Positions 34,338 through 43,436 of a stretch of DNA of 64,000 nucleotides are shown here, piece after piece. Below the pieces are notes generated by a model. That model was not told the DNA's origin, made no database searches, and saw nothing but the letters and a program-made list of their open reading frames with translations. Source of the DNA: Lewinellaceae bacterium (lineage in GTDB: Bacteria > Bacteroidota > Bacteroidia > Chitinophagales > Saprospiraceae); assembly GCA_020636135.1 (NCBI GenBank), contig JACJYK010000001.1:1164501-1228500 (forward strand), written 5' to 3'. The position numbers and the translations under genes were made by a program. Within the stretch, counting starts at the first letter, position 1. Each line of letters opens with the position of its first letter.

Positions 34338-35906
34338 ATGCCAAAACCGCAAACGGACTATTTGGTACAGCTGATCAAATCCATGACAAAGTCTGAGAAG
34401 CGATTTTTCAAGGTCTTTGTCAACCGGAACAATGCTTCCGAGGATACCCTCTTTATCCAGCTATTCGATGCCATAGACCGGATGAAATCGTACGAGGAAG
34501 AGTCGATCCTAACGAAGATTCCTGGCATCAAGAAAGCCCAATTATCCAATCTGAAAGCCCATCTGTACAAACAATTACTGGTGAGTTTGCGACTGCTTCA
34601 TCGCAATCAGATGGCCGATATTGAGATGCGTGAACGCCTGGACTATGCCCGCGTCCTGTACAGCAAAGGCCTGTACCGCCAGAGTCTGGAGATCCTGGAT
34701 AAACTCAAAAGGAAATCAGAAGCCCTTTACCAGTATACCATAGCCCTCGAGATCCTGGAATTTGAAAAACTCATCGAGACCCAGTACATCACCCGGAGTA
34801 TGTCCGACCGGGCAGAAGAGCTTACCCGAGAAGCTCAGGATCTGACAAATAAGGTGCGCCGGTCGCATGAGTTTTCCAATTTGTCCCTGTTGCTGTATGG
34901 ATTATACCTGAAAGTAGGCTATGTGCGCAATGAAAAGGATTACCGGTTTGTAAAACAGTTTTTTGAGAGTCATTTACCCGCCTATTCCATATCCCATCTG
35001 GATTTTTTTGAAAAACTGTACCTCTATCAGTCCTACGTTTGGTATTACTATATGACGCAGGAATTTACCATGTACTTCCGCTATGCACAGAAGTGGGTGG
35101 ATCTGTTTCATGACCACATTGAGATGATCGATTTTGACATGCCTTTGTACATCAAGGGACTGCACAATCTTTTGAATGCCCATTTCCTGACAGGTCAGTA
35201 CCACCGCCTTTCTGAGGCGCTCAAGGAGATGGAAAATCTCCTCGCCCACAAGAGCCTGGATAAGAACATGGAGAGCCTGCTGACCCAATTCCTCTATACT
35301 CATCAGATCAGCAAGCATTATCTGGAGGGTACATTTACCGAGGGAATTGCATTGGCGGAAAGGCTGGCCAAATTGATTGATGAAAATCCCTATAACTGGG
35401 ATTCGCACCGGGTAATGGTATTTTATTACCGGATTGCCTGCCTCTATTTTGGAAGCGGAAATCCATCCATGGCCATTACCTATCTGAACCGGATTATCAA
35501 TGAGATCACGCCCGATTTCCGGGAAGATATCCAGGGATTTGCCCGGATACTCAATTTGATCAGTCATTATGAATTGGGCAACGACCAATTGGTGGAATAC
35601 CAGGTCAAGTCGGTGTACCGATTTTTAAGCAAAATGGAAGATCTGAATAAAGTGCAGGTCGCTATCATCCGTTTTATCCGTAACCTGACCCGGATTTTGC
35701 CTGCAGACCTCAAACAAGAGATGATCCGTTTGCGTGATAAACTGGTCAAGCTGGAAAACGATCCGTATGAACGCCGGCCATTTCTTTATCTGGATATCAT
35801 CTCCTGGCTGGATTCAAAGATCGAGTCTATTCCGGTACAGGATGTCATTCAGCGCAAATTCAGACAGAAGCAGAAAGCTATTCTGGAGCGATCACTTTCC
35901 ACCTAG
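34338..35906 (+). CDS. Uncharacterised all-helical repeat protein
   Basis: The 522-residue protein is predicted to be cytoplasmic and almost entirely alpha-helical, rich in Leu, Tyr, Arg and Lys, with TPR-like helix pairs (for instance ARVLYSKGLYRQSLEIL at about 105-121 and ACLYFGSGNPSMAITYL). It has a conserved-looking basic start (IKSMTKSEKRFFKVFVNR). I recall similar proteins of about 500 residues in other Bacteroidota, all without known function. No enzyme motif is visible. It is divergent from leuA. Its last 15 bases overlap a convergent small gene. Confidence 0.8.
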   Translation: MPKPQTDYLVQLIKSMTKSEKRFFKVFVNRNNASEDTLFIQLFDAIDRMKSYEEESILTKIPGIKKAQLSNLKAHLYKQLLVSLRLLHRNQMADIEMRERLDYARVLYSKGLYRQSLEILDKLKRKSEALYQYTIALEILEFEKLIETQYITRSMSDRAEELTREAQDLTNKVRRSHEFSNLSLLLYGLYLKVGYVRNEKDYRFVKQFFESHLPAYSISHLDFFEKLYLYQSYVWYYYMTQEFTMYFRYAQKWVDLFHDHIEMIDFDMPLYIKGLHNLLNAHFLTGQYHRLSEALKEMENLLAHKSLDKNMESLLTQFLYTHQISKHYLEGTFTEGIALAERLAKLIDENPYNWDSHRVMVFYYRIACLYFGSGNPSMAITYLNRIINEITPDFREDIQGFARILNLISHYELGNDQLVEYQVKSVYRFLSKMEDLNKVQVAIIRFIRNLTRILPADLKQEMIRLRDKLVKLENDPYERRPFLYLDIISWLDSKIESIPVQDVIQRKFRQKQKAILERSLST

Positions 35907-36122
35907 CGCGGCGGAATCATCTTGCCGCCAGTTTACCAGATTCAGGTACATGAGGATGATCCCTGCTAACATCATGACGATGCGCAGTATGAAAGCGCCT
36001 AATCTGCCGAAGTTATCGATCCAGGTAAGAAAGACAAACTGAAGTCCAACGAGATTGAGAATAATGGACAATATTCCAAATAGAAACAACAGAAATCCCA
36101 GGACGGTATAAAATGACTTCAT
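35892..36122 (-). CDS. 76-residue two-helix membrane protein
   Basis: An ATG at 36120-36122 opens a 76-residue protein with helices at about 4-28 and 43-63. Polar residues (FLTWIDNFGR) lie between them and the tail is charged. The frame is open further upstream, but those residues look non-coding and lie in the gap. I know of similar two-helix proteins in Bacteroidota but no function. It overlaps the tail of the helical-repeat gene by 15 bases, tail to tail. Confidence 0.6.
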   Translation of the reverse strand: MKSFYTVLGFLLFLFGILSIILNLVGLQFVFLTWIDNFGRLGAFILRIVMMLAGIILMYLNLVNWRQDDSAALGGK

Positions 36123-36252
36123 AACTGAAATTAAACAATGGATCAAAGGTAGTTGTTTGTGTGGAAACATGGTATCCAAGGCTTCAACTGGCTTGGATAG
36201 TGTCCACAGAAAGCATTGTATTACGAATCCCCGCAGCAAAAAGTCTGAATAT

Positions 36253-37125
36253 ATGGATGGAGCAAAAGTAAAACTGATTGAATGTCCCCGGGATGCAGTC
36301 CAGGGCATTCATGCTTTTATTCCAACCGAATTAAAGGTGCGCTACCTCCAGCAATTGTTAAAAGTGGGATTCCATACCATTGATTTCGGGAGTTTTGTTT
36401 CCCACCAGGCTATACCTCAGATGGCGGACACTCACGATGTTATTCAGCGATTGGACATTTCGGATACAAATACCAGGTTGCTAGCCATCGTGGCGAATCT
36501 CCGCGGCGCTATTGAAGCGTCGGAATACGATGAGATCACCTATCTGGGATATCCCTTTTCAATTTCAGAGGTGTTTCAGATGCGCAATACCAACGCCACC
36601 ATTGAACAATCCCTTGGTCGCGTGGAAGCCATACAGGAAGTTTGTGCAACCCGGAATAAATCACTGGTCATTTATGTTTCGATGGGCTTCGGAAATCCCT
36701 ATGGTGAAACCTGGAACGTTGACATTGCTCAATATTGGGTAGACCGGCTGGCGGATATGGGGATCAAGATCATGTCTTTGTCCGATACCATTGGTGTGGC
36801 TACCCCTGAAACGATAAGTTATTTGTTCGGCAATCTGATCCCTCCTTATCCGGACGTCGAATTCGGGGCACATCTGCACACAACGCCGGACTCCTGGGGG
36901 CCAAAGATTGAAGCAGCTTTCAGCAACGGGTGTTTTCGATTTGACGGAGCCCTGAAAGGATATGGCGGATGCCCGATGGCCAAGGATGAGCTGGTGGGCA
37001 ACATGCCAATGGAAAACCTGCTCCGCTTTATGCATCAGCATGGAGAACTAACCGGTCTGGACATGGAAGCCCTCGCTGAAGCGGAGCAAATAGCGCTGGA
37101 AGTCTATGCATATGCGGATCGGTAA
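36253..37125 (+). CDS. Hydroxymethylglutaryl-CoA lyase
   Basis: This enzyme splits HMG-CoA into acetoacetate and acetyl-CoA at the end of leucine breakdown. The 290-residue protein has the opening KLIECPRDAVQGI (equivalent to the catalytic Arg-Asp pair), DTIGVATPETI, the metal-binding HLHTTPDS and the Cys loop GYGGCPMAKDELVGNMPMENLL. The residue after GGCP is Met instead of the usual Tyr/Phe. The start at 36253 fits the family; the open frame extends 32 codons upstream without homology. It lies next to the opposing leucine synthesis genes, but not in an operon with them. Confidence 0.9.
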   Translation: MDGAKVKLIECPRDAVQGIHAFIPTELKVRYLQQLLKVGFHTIDFGSFVSHQAIPQMADTHDVIQRLDISDTNTRLLAIVANLRGAIEASEYDEITYLGYPFSISEVFQMRNTNATIEQSLGRVEAIQEVCATRNKSLVIYVSMGFGNPYGETWNVDIAQYWVDRLADMGIKIMSLSDTIGVATPETISYLFGNLIPPYPDVEFGAHLHTTPDSWGPKIEAAFSNGCFRFDGALKGYGGCPMAKDELVGNMPMENLLRFMHQHGELTGLDMEALAEAEQIALEVYAYADR

Positions 37126-37135
37126 GGGTTGGCTT

Positions 37136-38437
37136 TCAATATGGATAACCGTGTCTCGATAACAGTTCCTTCAGCCGCGCTTTTCGTTCTGTGACCGTTT
37201 CATCCAGTATGGAGTCCGCCAGGGGAGAAAGCTCCTCAGGATCGGTGGGCAGGTGATAAAATCGCCCGTCCGTGTACAATTTCCAGGTCCGGTCCTGAGC
37301 AAAGGTCGCAGCTTTCCAGGGGCCCCAATGCGGGTCGTAGGAGCAGTATATGGCATCACGTCCGGGTTGTGATTGATGCATTAGCCCGCGCCAGAATGAT
37401 TGACCGGGACCATCATAACGATTATTCACTTGATGCGAAGCATCCAGCAAAGTAGGGATCAAATCCGTAAAATCGATCAAACCTTCGTAAACGGAATTTC
37501 CGGTTATGGAGTCCGGGTACCAAACGAACCCCGGAACATGTGTGCCCCGGTCATTCGGTAATCCTTTGCCACCTTGGACAATTTCCCCATTGCAAATACT
37601 TTCGATTTGTTGGTCTGTTCCGTTATCACTCATAAAGATCAACAGGAGTGGTCGCGGGTGCTCCCGGGCGGCTTGCAACAGGATACCTATCTCCCGGTCC
37701 ATAGCGGTTACCATACTCGCAAAGTTTGCCGGATTGCTGCGGATGGAATCTTCTGCACCGGGAACTTCCGGAGCGGGAAGAAAAGGATCGTGTGTCAGCA
37801 CCATCGAATAGAAGAAGAATCGCGGAAAGGCAGCAGCCTGATGCATCAGACTGTTCAGTTTTCCGGCAAAATAATCCGGTCCATAGCCGCCGCTAAAGGT
37901 CTGCGTATGTCCATTTTCTGTAATGGTGGGACGATAGTATCGTGATCCCAGAGTGTCCATCTGCCAGACATAATGGTAATCAAAGCCCGCTTGTTCCGGG
38001 GTAGAACCTCCCTGGCCAGCCAGTTTTCTTTGGTATTCGTTTCCATATAGTTGCCATTTACCGATGATGTAGGAGCGATAACCTGCGTCTTTCAGATAAT
38101 CCGGTAAGGTCGTAAAAGAGGTATCCAGGATGCCGAATCCACGATAGGTTTCATCGTTGTATTTTCCGGTAAGAAGTTGAACCCTGCTCGGAGTACAAAG
38201 GGGCATGCTGTACAAATGTTTGAGAAGTACCCCTTCACGGGCAATCTGATCCAGATTGGGCGTGGAATAACTGGTTCCACCATAGCTCGTAAGCGTTTCC
38301 AACCCAAGGTCATCAGCCAGAATAAAGAGGATGTCCGGAGCAGTTTGATCTTCAGTCGATGAGGTGGAACAAGCCATCCATAGTAGCAGGGGTATGAGCA
38401 GCCCGATCTTTTGTATCAATGTGGTGTACATGGCCAT
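37136..38437 (-). CDS. Lipoprotein sulfatase (S1 family)
   Basis: The 433-residue precursor has a signal sequence ending in a lipobox (LLWMAC, Cys23), so it should be a lipid-anchored envelope protein. The sulfatase core has metal-binding ADDLG (Asp42, Asp43) and the formylglycine motif C-T-P-S-R at 81-85 (PLCTPSRVQLLTGKY). A metal-site SDNGTD follows near residue 270. Formylglycine generation needs a maturase, not seen in the window. Likely targets are sulfated polysaccharides or sulfate esters (inference). It follows the AlkD-like gene by ten bases. Confidence 0.9.
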   Translation of the reverse strand: MAMYTTLIQKIGLLIPLLLWMACSTSSTEDQTAPDILFILADDLGLETLTSYGGTSYSTPNLDQIAREGVLLKHLYSMPLCTPSRVQLLTGKYNDETYRGFGILDTSFTTLPDYLKDAGYRSYIIGKWQLYGNEYQRKLAGQGGSTPEQAGFDYHYVWQMDTLGSRYYRPTITENGHTQTFSGGYGPDYFAGKLNSLMHQAAAFPRFFFYSMVLTHDPFLPAPEVPGAEDSIRSNPANFASMVTAMDREIGILLQAAREHPRPLLLIFMSDNGTDQQIESICNGEIVQGGKGLPNDRGTHVPGFVWYPDSITGNSVYEGLIDFTDLIPTLLDASHQVNNRYDGPGQSFWRGLMHQSQPGRDAIYCSYDPHWGPWKAATFAQDRTWKLYTDGRFYHLPTDPEELSPLADSILDETVTERKARLKELLSRHGYPY

Positions 38438-38447
38438 AAGTTGTGCA

Positions 38448-39134
38448 CTATTTGACGATCAGTCGCAACGCTTCTCTTCGGGTGAGTGGTGCCAGTTTGT
38501 GGGTCTCGGTGAAGGCGATTACCGCCTCAGGACTGACTCGTGAATAGTTCCGCAAAGCCCATCCGGCTGCTTTTTGCAGGAAGAACTCCTTGCTGTCTTT
38601 CACATGGAGGATGTAATCGAATAATAACGTTTCATCGGTTTTGTCACGATACAGTAGTTGAAAAATAATTGCAGCTCGTTGGAGCCAGAAGTTGTCGCTT
38701 TTGATCCAGCGTCTTGTGACTGGAATCTTTTGTTCCGGGAATTGCCGAAAGTGTATGCCCGCAAGTTTGGATACCCAGTCCACGGTATCCCACCAGCTTC
38801 GATGGGTTATCTGCCACTCCAATAATTTGATCAGCTGTGGATCTTTCTCTTTTTGTGCATATTCCACCATTTCGATGGACGCGTAATGCAGTTCGCGATG
38901 ATCGTCCTCAAAACAGAGTTCAACGAAATTCCATAACCTTTTACCGGTAAACAGTCCATGTTCTCGATAAAAAGGCTTGACGATATGGAGCCATTCAGGT
39001 GCTTTAAGCCCGTAATGCTCAAACTGGTTACGGAGGTAAGCCATCTGACCCGCTGCGCGTATCGGATCACCCTGTTCAGCAAATAGTTGACTTAAATGAT
39101 TCAGATAACCTTCCGGCGTTTTTTGAAAAGACAT
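38448..39134 (-). CDS. AlkD-like DNA alkylation repair protein
   Basis: The 228-residue protein is built of helical HEAT-like repeats. It carries the AlkD family pattern ITHRSWWDTVDWVS (Trp and the catalytic Asp), SDNFWLQRAAI and EFFLQKAAGWALRNYSR. AlkD glycosylases remove cationic alkylated bases such as 3- or 7-methylpurines. It is eight bases after the VOC gene and ten before the sulfatase, which suggests a shared transcript without an obvious common task. Confidence 0.88.
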   Translation of the reverse strand: MSFQKTPEGYLNHLSQLFAEQGDPIRAAGQMAYLRNQFEHYGLKAPEWLHIVKPFYREHGLFTGKRLWNFVELCFEDDHRELHYASIEMVEYAQKEKDPQLIKLLEWQITHRSWWDTVDWVSKLAGIHFRQFPEQKIPVTRRWIKSDNFWLQRAAIIFQLLYRDKTDETLLFDYILHVKDSKEFFLQKAAGWALRNYSRVSPEAVIAFTETHKLAPLTRREALRLIVK

Positions 39135-39142
39135 GATCTGAA

Positions 39143-39517
39143 CTAGTTTTTTGACATCAGTGCAATCCGGTTTCCTTCACTGTCTTCTATGACTGCCATA
39201 AATCCTCGTTCTTCGGATATTTGTCGTTTAGAGATCAGGATTTTATGCCCGCTCTCCGTTACCCGTTTTAAGACCGGATCCAGTGAGGGTTCTGCGTTCA
39301 GATAAATTAACGGTCCTTGATTCCCCGGAAAATAAAAATCAGGGTGATAGGCCAGTGCCCCCTGTACCTCATCCTGCTGGCCTGGAAACAGGATCAATAC
39401 GAATTCATTTCCAAGGGGTAAACGCTGCATGCTGATATCAAAGATTGATTCATAAAACTGCTGAGCCCGGTCCGGATCAGATACCGGAATTTCGAACCAT
39501 GCAATCCGATTGGCCAT
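39143..39517 (-). CDS. VOC family protein
   Basis: The 124-residue protein has one vicinal-oxygen-chelate module with the opening RIAWFEIPVSDPDRAQQFYESIF and the closing GFMAVIEDSEGNRIALMS. The usual metal ligand positions are only partly kept; a final Glu-Asp-x-x-Gly-Asn is present. Members range from glyoxalase to antibiotic-binding proteins, and I cannot choose. It sits 70 bases downstream of the DUF1501 gene. Confidence 0.8.
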   Translation of the reverse strand: MANRIAWFEIPVSDPDRAQQFYESIFDISMQRLPLGNEFVLILFPGQQDEVQGALAYHPDFYFPGNQGPLIYLNAEPSLDPVLKRVTESGHKILISKRQISEERGFMAVIEDSEGNRIALMSKN

Positions 39518-39587
39518 AATAATATAGGTTTACAGCAAGGTACGTTTCTTGGAAAGAAGATAAGGTATTGCCCCAAAGAAAACGTGG

Positions 39588-41168
39588 CTACTCCGCTTTC
39601 ACCAGCCACTTTCCCTGTTGCGAATACCTGGTTTGATATCTGACATAATAGGTGCCGGCAGGCAGTAGGCTCGCATCCCAATCCTGTGTATACCAACCTG
39701 CTGCGAATTTGCCTTGTGCCAGAGTGCTTATGCGTTGCCCGGCGCCATTAAACAGCTGAACAAGGATGGACTCTTCACTATTGCCTGCAAACCGGATGGT
39801 GGTTCGCTGTGAGAATGGATTGGGATAAGCGTCAACCAGACTGCGACCTGCCACCTGATTTTGCTCGTGTATGGCCGTTGAGATGCATGGGCTATTGGTG
39901 ACAAATGGAATTTTTTGAAATTGATTGGTAAAAATGGATCCCAGATCATTGGGGCCCAGGCAGAACCAATCTTCCAGAATGGTCGTATAGATACTCCGGA
40001 AATCATAATGCATGGGTAAGTTTACTTCAACATCGACTTTTTCGGGTAGGGTAGGATTGGGGCCCCAAACTGAGGACTGAACGCCGTCACCAAACACAAA
40101 AAGTGGAGCAGCGGCGCCATGGTCGGTCCCAAGACTTGAGTTTGAAATAACCCGGCGGCCGAATTCGCTGAACGTCATGCCCATCACCCGTTCAGAGATA
40201 CCCAGGTAGCGTAGATCATCCACAAATGCTTTGATACCATCACCCAGTGCTTGCAATAAATTGGCATGTTCACCTTTGGTATGATCGTTATTGATAACCT
40301 GCGCATCATGGGTGTCAAATCCATCCAGCGATACCATGTAAATCCGGGTCTTTAATCCACCGGCAATGAGCTTGGCTACGATCCTGAGCTGTTCTGCCAG
40401 GGCATTATTGGTGGGATAGTTGTTTTGTGTGGTCACCCTTCCCGCTGCTTTTTTAATAACCTGACCATAAACCTGTGATTGTTTGGTGATCAGGCGGATG
40501 TATGCGAGCTTTTCACCGGAAAGGGTATCCTGGGCTTGTTCTTCCACATCATCAACCAGGCTGTAAAACCAGTTGGGATCACCGACAACCATACCCATCG
40601 CGCTGGCTGGCCCCTGGAATGCAAGGGAGAGGTTGTAGCCAATCTGAATGGCAAGGGGATCGGGCATGATGTCATTAGGGTAGTCGATGGGGAAGTTGGG
40701 ATATTCCTGGTTCAGGTAGCGGCCCATCCAACCGGAGGACAGGATTTCATCGTGGTCGGCAGCAGTCATCCAGATGTCCGTTGACCGGAAGTGGGAATAA
40801 TCCTGATCCGGGTATCCAACGTTCTGGATGATGCTGAGATGTCCATCGTTGTAAAGGTCGCGTAACCCACCTAATGAAGGGTGGAGTGCAACCCGGTCTA
40901 CACCGGTGAGTGAAAGCAATTTGTTTTCAGGGATGATCACCTCCGGCCTGACGTTGGCCAGTGTGTCGTACAGGTCCAGCGGGATCACCGTGTTTAATCC
41001 ATCATTGCCACCTGCCAGATAAACCAGTACCAAAACTTTGTCGGTGTCGACGAAGTCGTTGTACATAGCCTTAAGAAAAGGAGAATTCATGAAGGCCTGC
41101 ACCCCGAATCCACCGGCCAGAGATGGCATGAACAAGGCGTTGTATTTAAGGAAATCTCTTCTTTGCAT
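39588..41168 (-). CDS. DUF1501 protein with T9SS type A sorting domain
   Basis: The 526-residue precursor starts with MQRRDFLKYNALFMPSLAGG, a twin-arginine-like signal. The DUF1501 domain fills about 40-400 (YLAGGNDGLNTVIP, DYSHFRSTDIW, SLDGFDTHD, FSEFGRRV, DHGAAAPLFVFG). The last 80 residues form a T9SS type A sorting domain: AYPNPFSQRTTIRF, GQRISTLAQG and a final LPAGTYYVRYQT. The domain is related to alkaline-phosphatase or sulfatase folds, but its activity is unknown. It should be exported across both membranes. It follows the DUF1800 gene by 12 bases; the two families are regular partners. Confidence 0.9.
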   Translation of the reverse strand: MQRRDFLKYNALFMPSLAGGFGVQAFMNSPFLKAMYNDFVDTDKVLVLVYLAGGNDGLNTVIPLDLYDTLANVRPEVIIPENKLLSLTGVDRVALHPSLGGLRDLYNDGHLSIIQNVGYPDQDYSHFRSTDIWMTAADHDEILSSGWMGRYLNQEYPNFPIDYPNDIMPDPLAIQIGYNLSLAFQGPASAMGMVVGDPNWFYSLVDDVEEQAQDTLSGEKLAYIRLITKQSQVYGQVIKKAAGRVTTQNNYPTNNALAEQLRIVAKLIAGGLKTRIYMVSLDGFDTHDAQVINNDHTKGEHANLLQALGDGIKAFVDDLRYLGISERVMGMTFSEFGRRVISNSSLGTDHGAAAPLFVFGDGVQSSVWGPNPTLPEKVDVEVNLPMHYDFRSIYTTILEDWFCLGPNDLGSIFTNQFQKIPFVTNSPCISTAIHEQNQVAGRSLVDAYPNPFSQRTTIRFAGNSEESILVQLFNGAGQRISTLAQGKFAAGWYTQDWDASLLPAGTYYVRYQTRYSQQGKWLVKAE

Positions 41169-41180
41169 GGAATAGGGTAT

Positions 41181-42800
41181 TTATTGAAGGTGATATTCCG
41201 AAAGCTGAAACAAATACTGGAAGAATGGCTTTACCCGGTTTTCTACCGTCATCCGGGCCATTTCATCGTAGGGAGTCAGTTTATAGGCAAACCAGGCCTG
41301 GTTCCAATAGCCTTCATTTGCCTGACCGGAAAGCAGGATGGACTTCATCTGGTTGCGTTGCAATTCACTGACCGGTACAGCCAACAGGAGATCGATGATC
41401 TCATCAAGCATTGGGTTTAGTTGATTGGGATTGTCCAGGCTGTCTATGAACGCCAGCAGATCCACATTGGTCAATAAGTTTTCCGACCAGAATCCCCAAT
41501 AAATGAAGGAATCTGTGGTCAGCGCACGACGAGGTATGGAATCCGTGGTAATCCACGACTTATCGTACTGAGGGTATTGGTGGTAGGCCGGCCAGCCGGC
41601 AACATTGGGTGGATCCATAAGTTGCTGTCCCAGGCTGGACATCTGCCAGAGGGAGGAAGTCCTGATCTCCAGGTTGTTTTGTACCGACGCATTGGCAGGC
41701 ATTTTGACCTGCATCGAACGCCAGAAACCAATGAAGAAGTCAACCGGACTTTTAATCATCGCTCCACGCAGTTCCGGGTCAAAAAAATGAGCGGAGTTCA
41801 GCAGGGTACGCAGTACTGGCTCGATATCGTAGTTGTTATCACGGAGCAGCATGGCCAAAGGCTCAATGATCGATTGTTCAGTCTCGTCAGAAATGTATGG
41901 ATACACAAAAAACCGGTAGATCTTTCGACAGATGAACAAGGCTGTCTCCTGGTTGGCAAATATCATATCCAGCAATTCATCGGTTTCTTTTGCTCCATCC
42001 GGACCATAATTTCCCTTGATAACCTTGTTGCCATAAAAGGATGAGAATTGTTTGTCAGACTGATCGTGTAGCCAATAATTAAAGTAAGACTGGTAAGTTC
42101 CTTCCCACTGGATCGTCCAGCCGGTCAGGACTTTGGCTGCCATCTTGACGTCCTCTTCGGTATAATTGGAATTGGGGCCTTTACCAATGCAGAACAATTC
42201 CTGTAGTTCACGACCGTAATTTTCATCCGGGCTTTCCTGGTTGTTGAATGCGCCATTAAGGTAGAGGAGCATTTGCGGATCGGTGGTAATGGATTTAGTC
42301 AATGTCCGGAAATTGCCAAATGCCTGCTCATGTAATAATTTAAAGTGACGGTAAGCCTGATTAGCCCAGAAAACACCCCAGGTCTGGGTCGAAAAATGGT
42401 TGTGCCAGAACAACATCATTTTTTGTTGAAGGCTGGCCGATTGGTTCATTAACTGATCAACCCACCATGCCTTCAAGCTCACTATGCGCGCACTGGTCAG
42501 ATCACCGTTTGTTGTGTGATCGTTCACCCAGGTCTGACCAAAGGGAATGTTGGGGTCTTTCAGATCATCACGGTTGTAATCATTGACAGGTAATGGTTGG
42601 GGGTGAACCTCAAACAAACGATCCAGGGTAGCTGCCAAGCCAGAAACGACGGCCTGATCCACTTCATCCTTCTTTGCTCCAAACAGGGTCCGGCGCAGCA
42701 AATGCACGGCATCCAGGTAATTAAAGTCACCGCCATAAGGTTCCAGCCCACTGGTTATTCCCAGAGGCTGCCATTCTTGTATCGGGGTAAGCATCTCCAT
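41181..42800 (-). CDS. DUF1800 protein
   Basis: The 539-residue protein is a DUF1800 member. It shows AVHLLRRTLFGAKKDEVD near the start, MMLFWHNHFSTQ, DENYGRELQELFCIG, AAKVLTGWTI and PPNVAGWPAY towards the end. The function of DUF1800 is not known. I see no signal peptide at its N-terminus, which is odd for the partner of an exported DUF1501 protein. It starts the set DUF1800, DUF1501, VOC, AlkD-like, sulfatase. Confidence 0.88.
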   Translation of the reverse strand: MEMLTPIQEWQPLGITSGLEPYGGDFNYLDAVHLLRRTLFGAKKDEVDQAVVSGLAATLDRLFEVHPQPLPVNDYNRDDLKDPNIPFGQTWVNDHTTNGDLTSARIVSLKAWWVDQLMNQSASLQQKMMLFWHNHFSTQTWGVFWANQAYRHFKLLHEQAFGNFRTLTKSITTDPQMLLYLNGAFNNQESPDENYGRELQELFCIGKGPNSNYTEEDVKMAAKVLTGWTIQWEGTYQSYFNYWLHDQSDKQFSSFYGNKVIKGNYGPDGAKETDELLDMIFANQETALFICRKIYRFFVYPYISDETEQSIIEPLAMLLRDNNYDIEPVLRTLLNSAHFFDPELRGAMIKSPVDFFIGFWRSMQVKMPANASVQNNLEIRTSSLWQMSSLGQQLMDPPNVAGWPAYHQYPQYDKSWITTDSIPRRALTTDSFIYWGFWSENLLTNVDLLAFIDSLDNPNQLNPMLDEIIDLLLAVPVSELQRNQMKSILLSGQANEGYWNQAWFAYKLTPYDEMARMTVENRVKPFFQYLFQLSEYHLQ

Positions 42801-43048
42801 TTAGCAAGTCATTTTATAGTTAACGCAATTGATACTCTGTCCGGTACCGGTTAGGGTAATGCATTTGGAATATAAAGGAAATAACATATCCCATGACGCG
42901 TAGATCGGACGATGGTTAACAGAGGTGGTCAATAATACAGTAACTTATAAGATACATCGTTGAAAATGGTCAGATCTTTCTTAAATTTTATCCATGGAAA
43001 GTGATTCTTAGTAAAGAAAGAGCCGTAATTCCAAATAACATTTTAAAG

Positions 43049-43387
43049 ATGATTTCCGGAGTACATACCATTATCTATTCCATGAATGCAGAGGCAGACA
43101 AGGCTTTTTTCCAGGACATCCTAAAATGGCCATACGTTGATGTGGGGCATGGGTGGTTGATCTTCAGGCTTCCTCCAGCTGAACTCGCCGTGCACCCCTC
43201 TGGAAACAGTCATCATCATGAACTGTACCTGATGTGTGATGACATCCATGGATTTGTGGAGGATATGAAGGTGCATCACGTCAATTGTAGTGAAATTAAA
43301 GATCAGGGATGGGGATTATTGGTTGATCTGACCTTGCCCGGAGGAGGAATTTTGGGGGTGTACCAACCAAGACACCCAAGGCCATAA
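43049..43387 (+). CDS. Small VOC family protein
   Basis: The 112-residue protein is a single VOC half (VHTIIYSMNAEADKAFFQDIL, a His-rich GNSHHHELYLMCDDIHGFVEDM and TLPGGGILGVYQP). Metal ligands are plausible at His and Glu in HHHELYL. I start it at the ATG at 43049, where homology begins; the frame is open 16 codons upstream. It is unlike the VOC gene at 39143 in detail and is not a duplicate. Confidence 0.75.
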   Translation: MISGVHTIIYSMNAEADKAFFQDILKWPYVDVGHGWLIFRLPPAELAVHPSGNSHHHELYLMCDDIHGFVEDMKVHHVNCSEIKDQGWGLLVDLTLPGGGILGVYQPRHPRP

Positions 43388-43436
43388 ATCAGGTACCTTA
43401 TGTGGTAGGCTTATATTACAGGGATGTTGTGGAACG

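Noticed and set aside
34974..35588. A 204-codon minus-strand open frame
   Set aside because: It is antisense to the helical-repeat gene and shows no recognisable domain.
36253..36300. HMG-CoA lyase as a second leuA-type synthase
   Set aside because: ECPRDAVQG and the GGCP loop identify the lyase. The synthase motif TTLRDGEQ is absent.
39143..43387. Two VOC genes as a recent duplication
   Set aside because: The two proteins differ in length, motifs and strand. Similarity is limited to the family fold.
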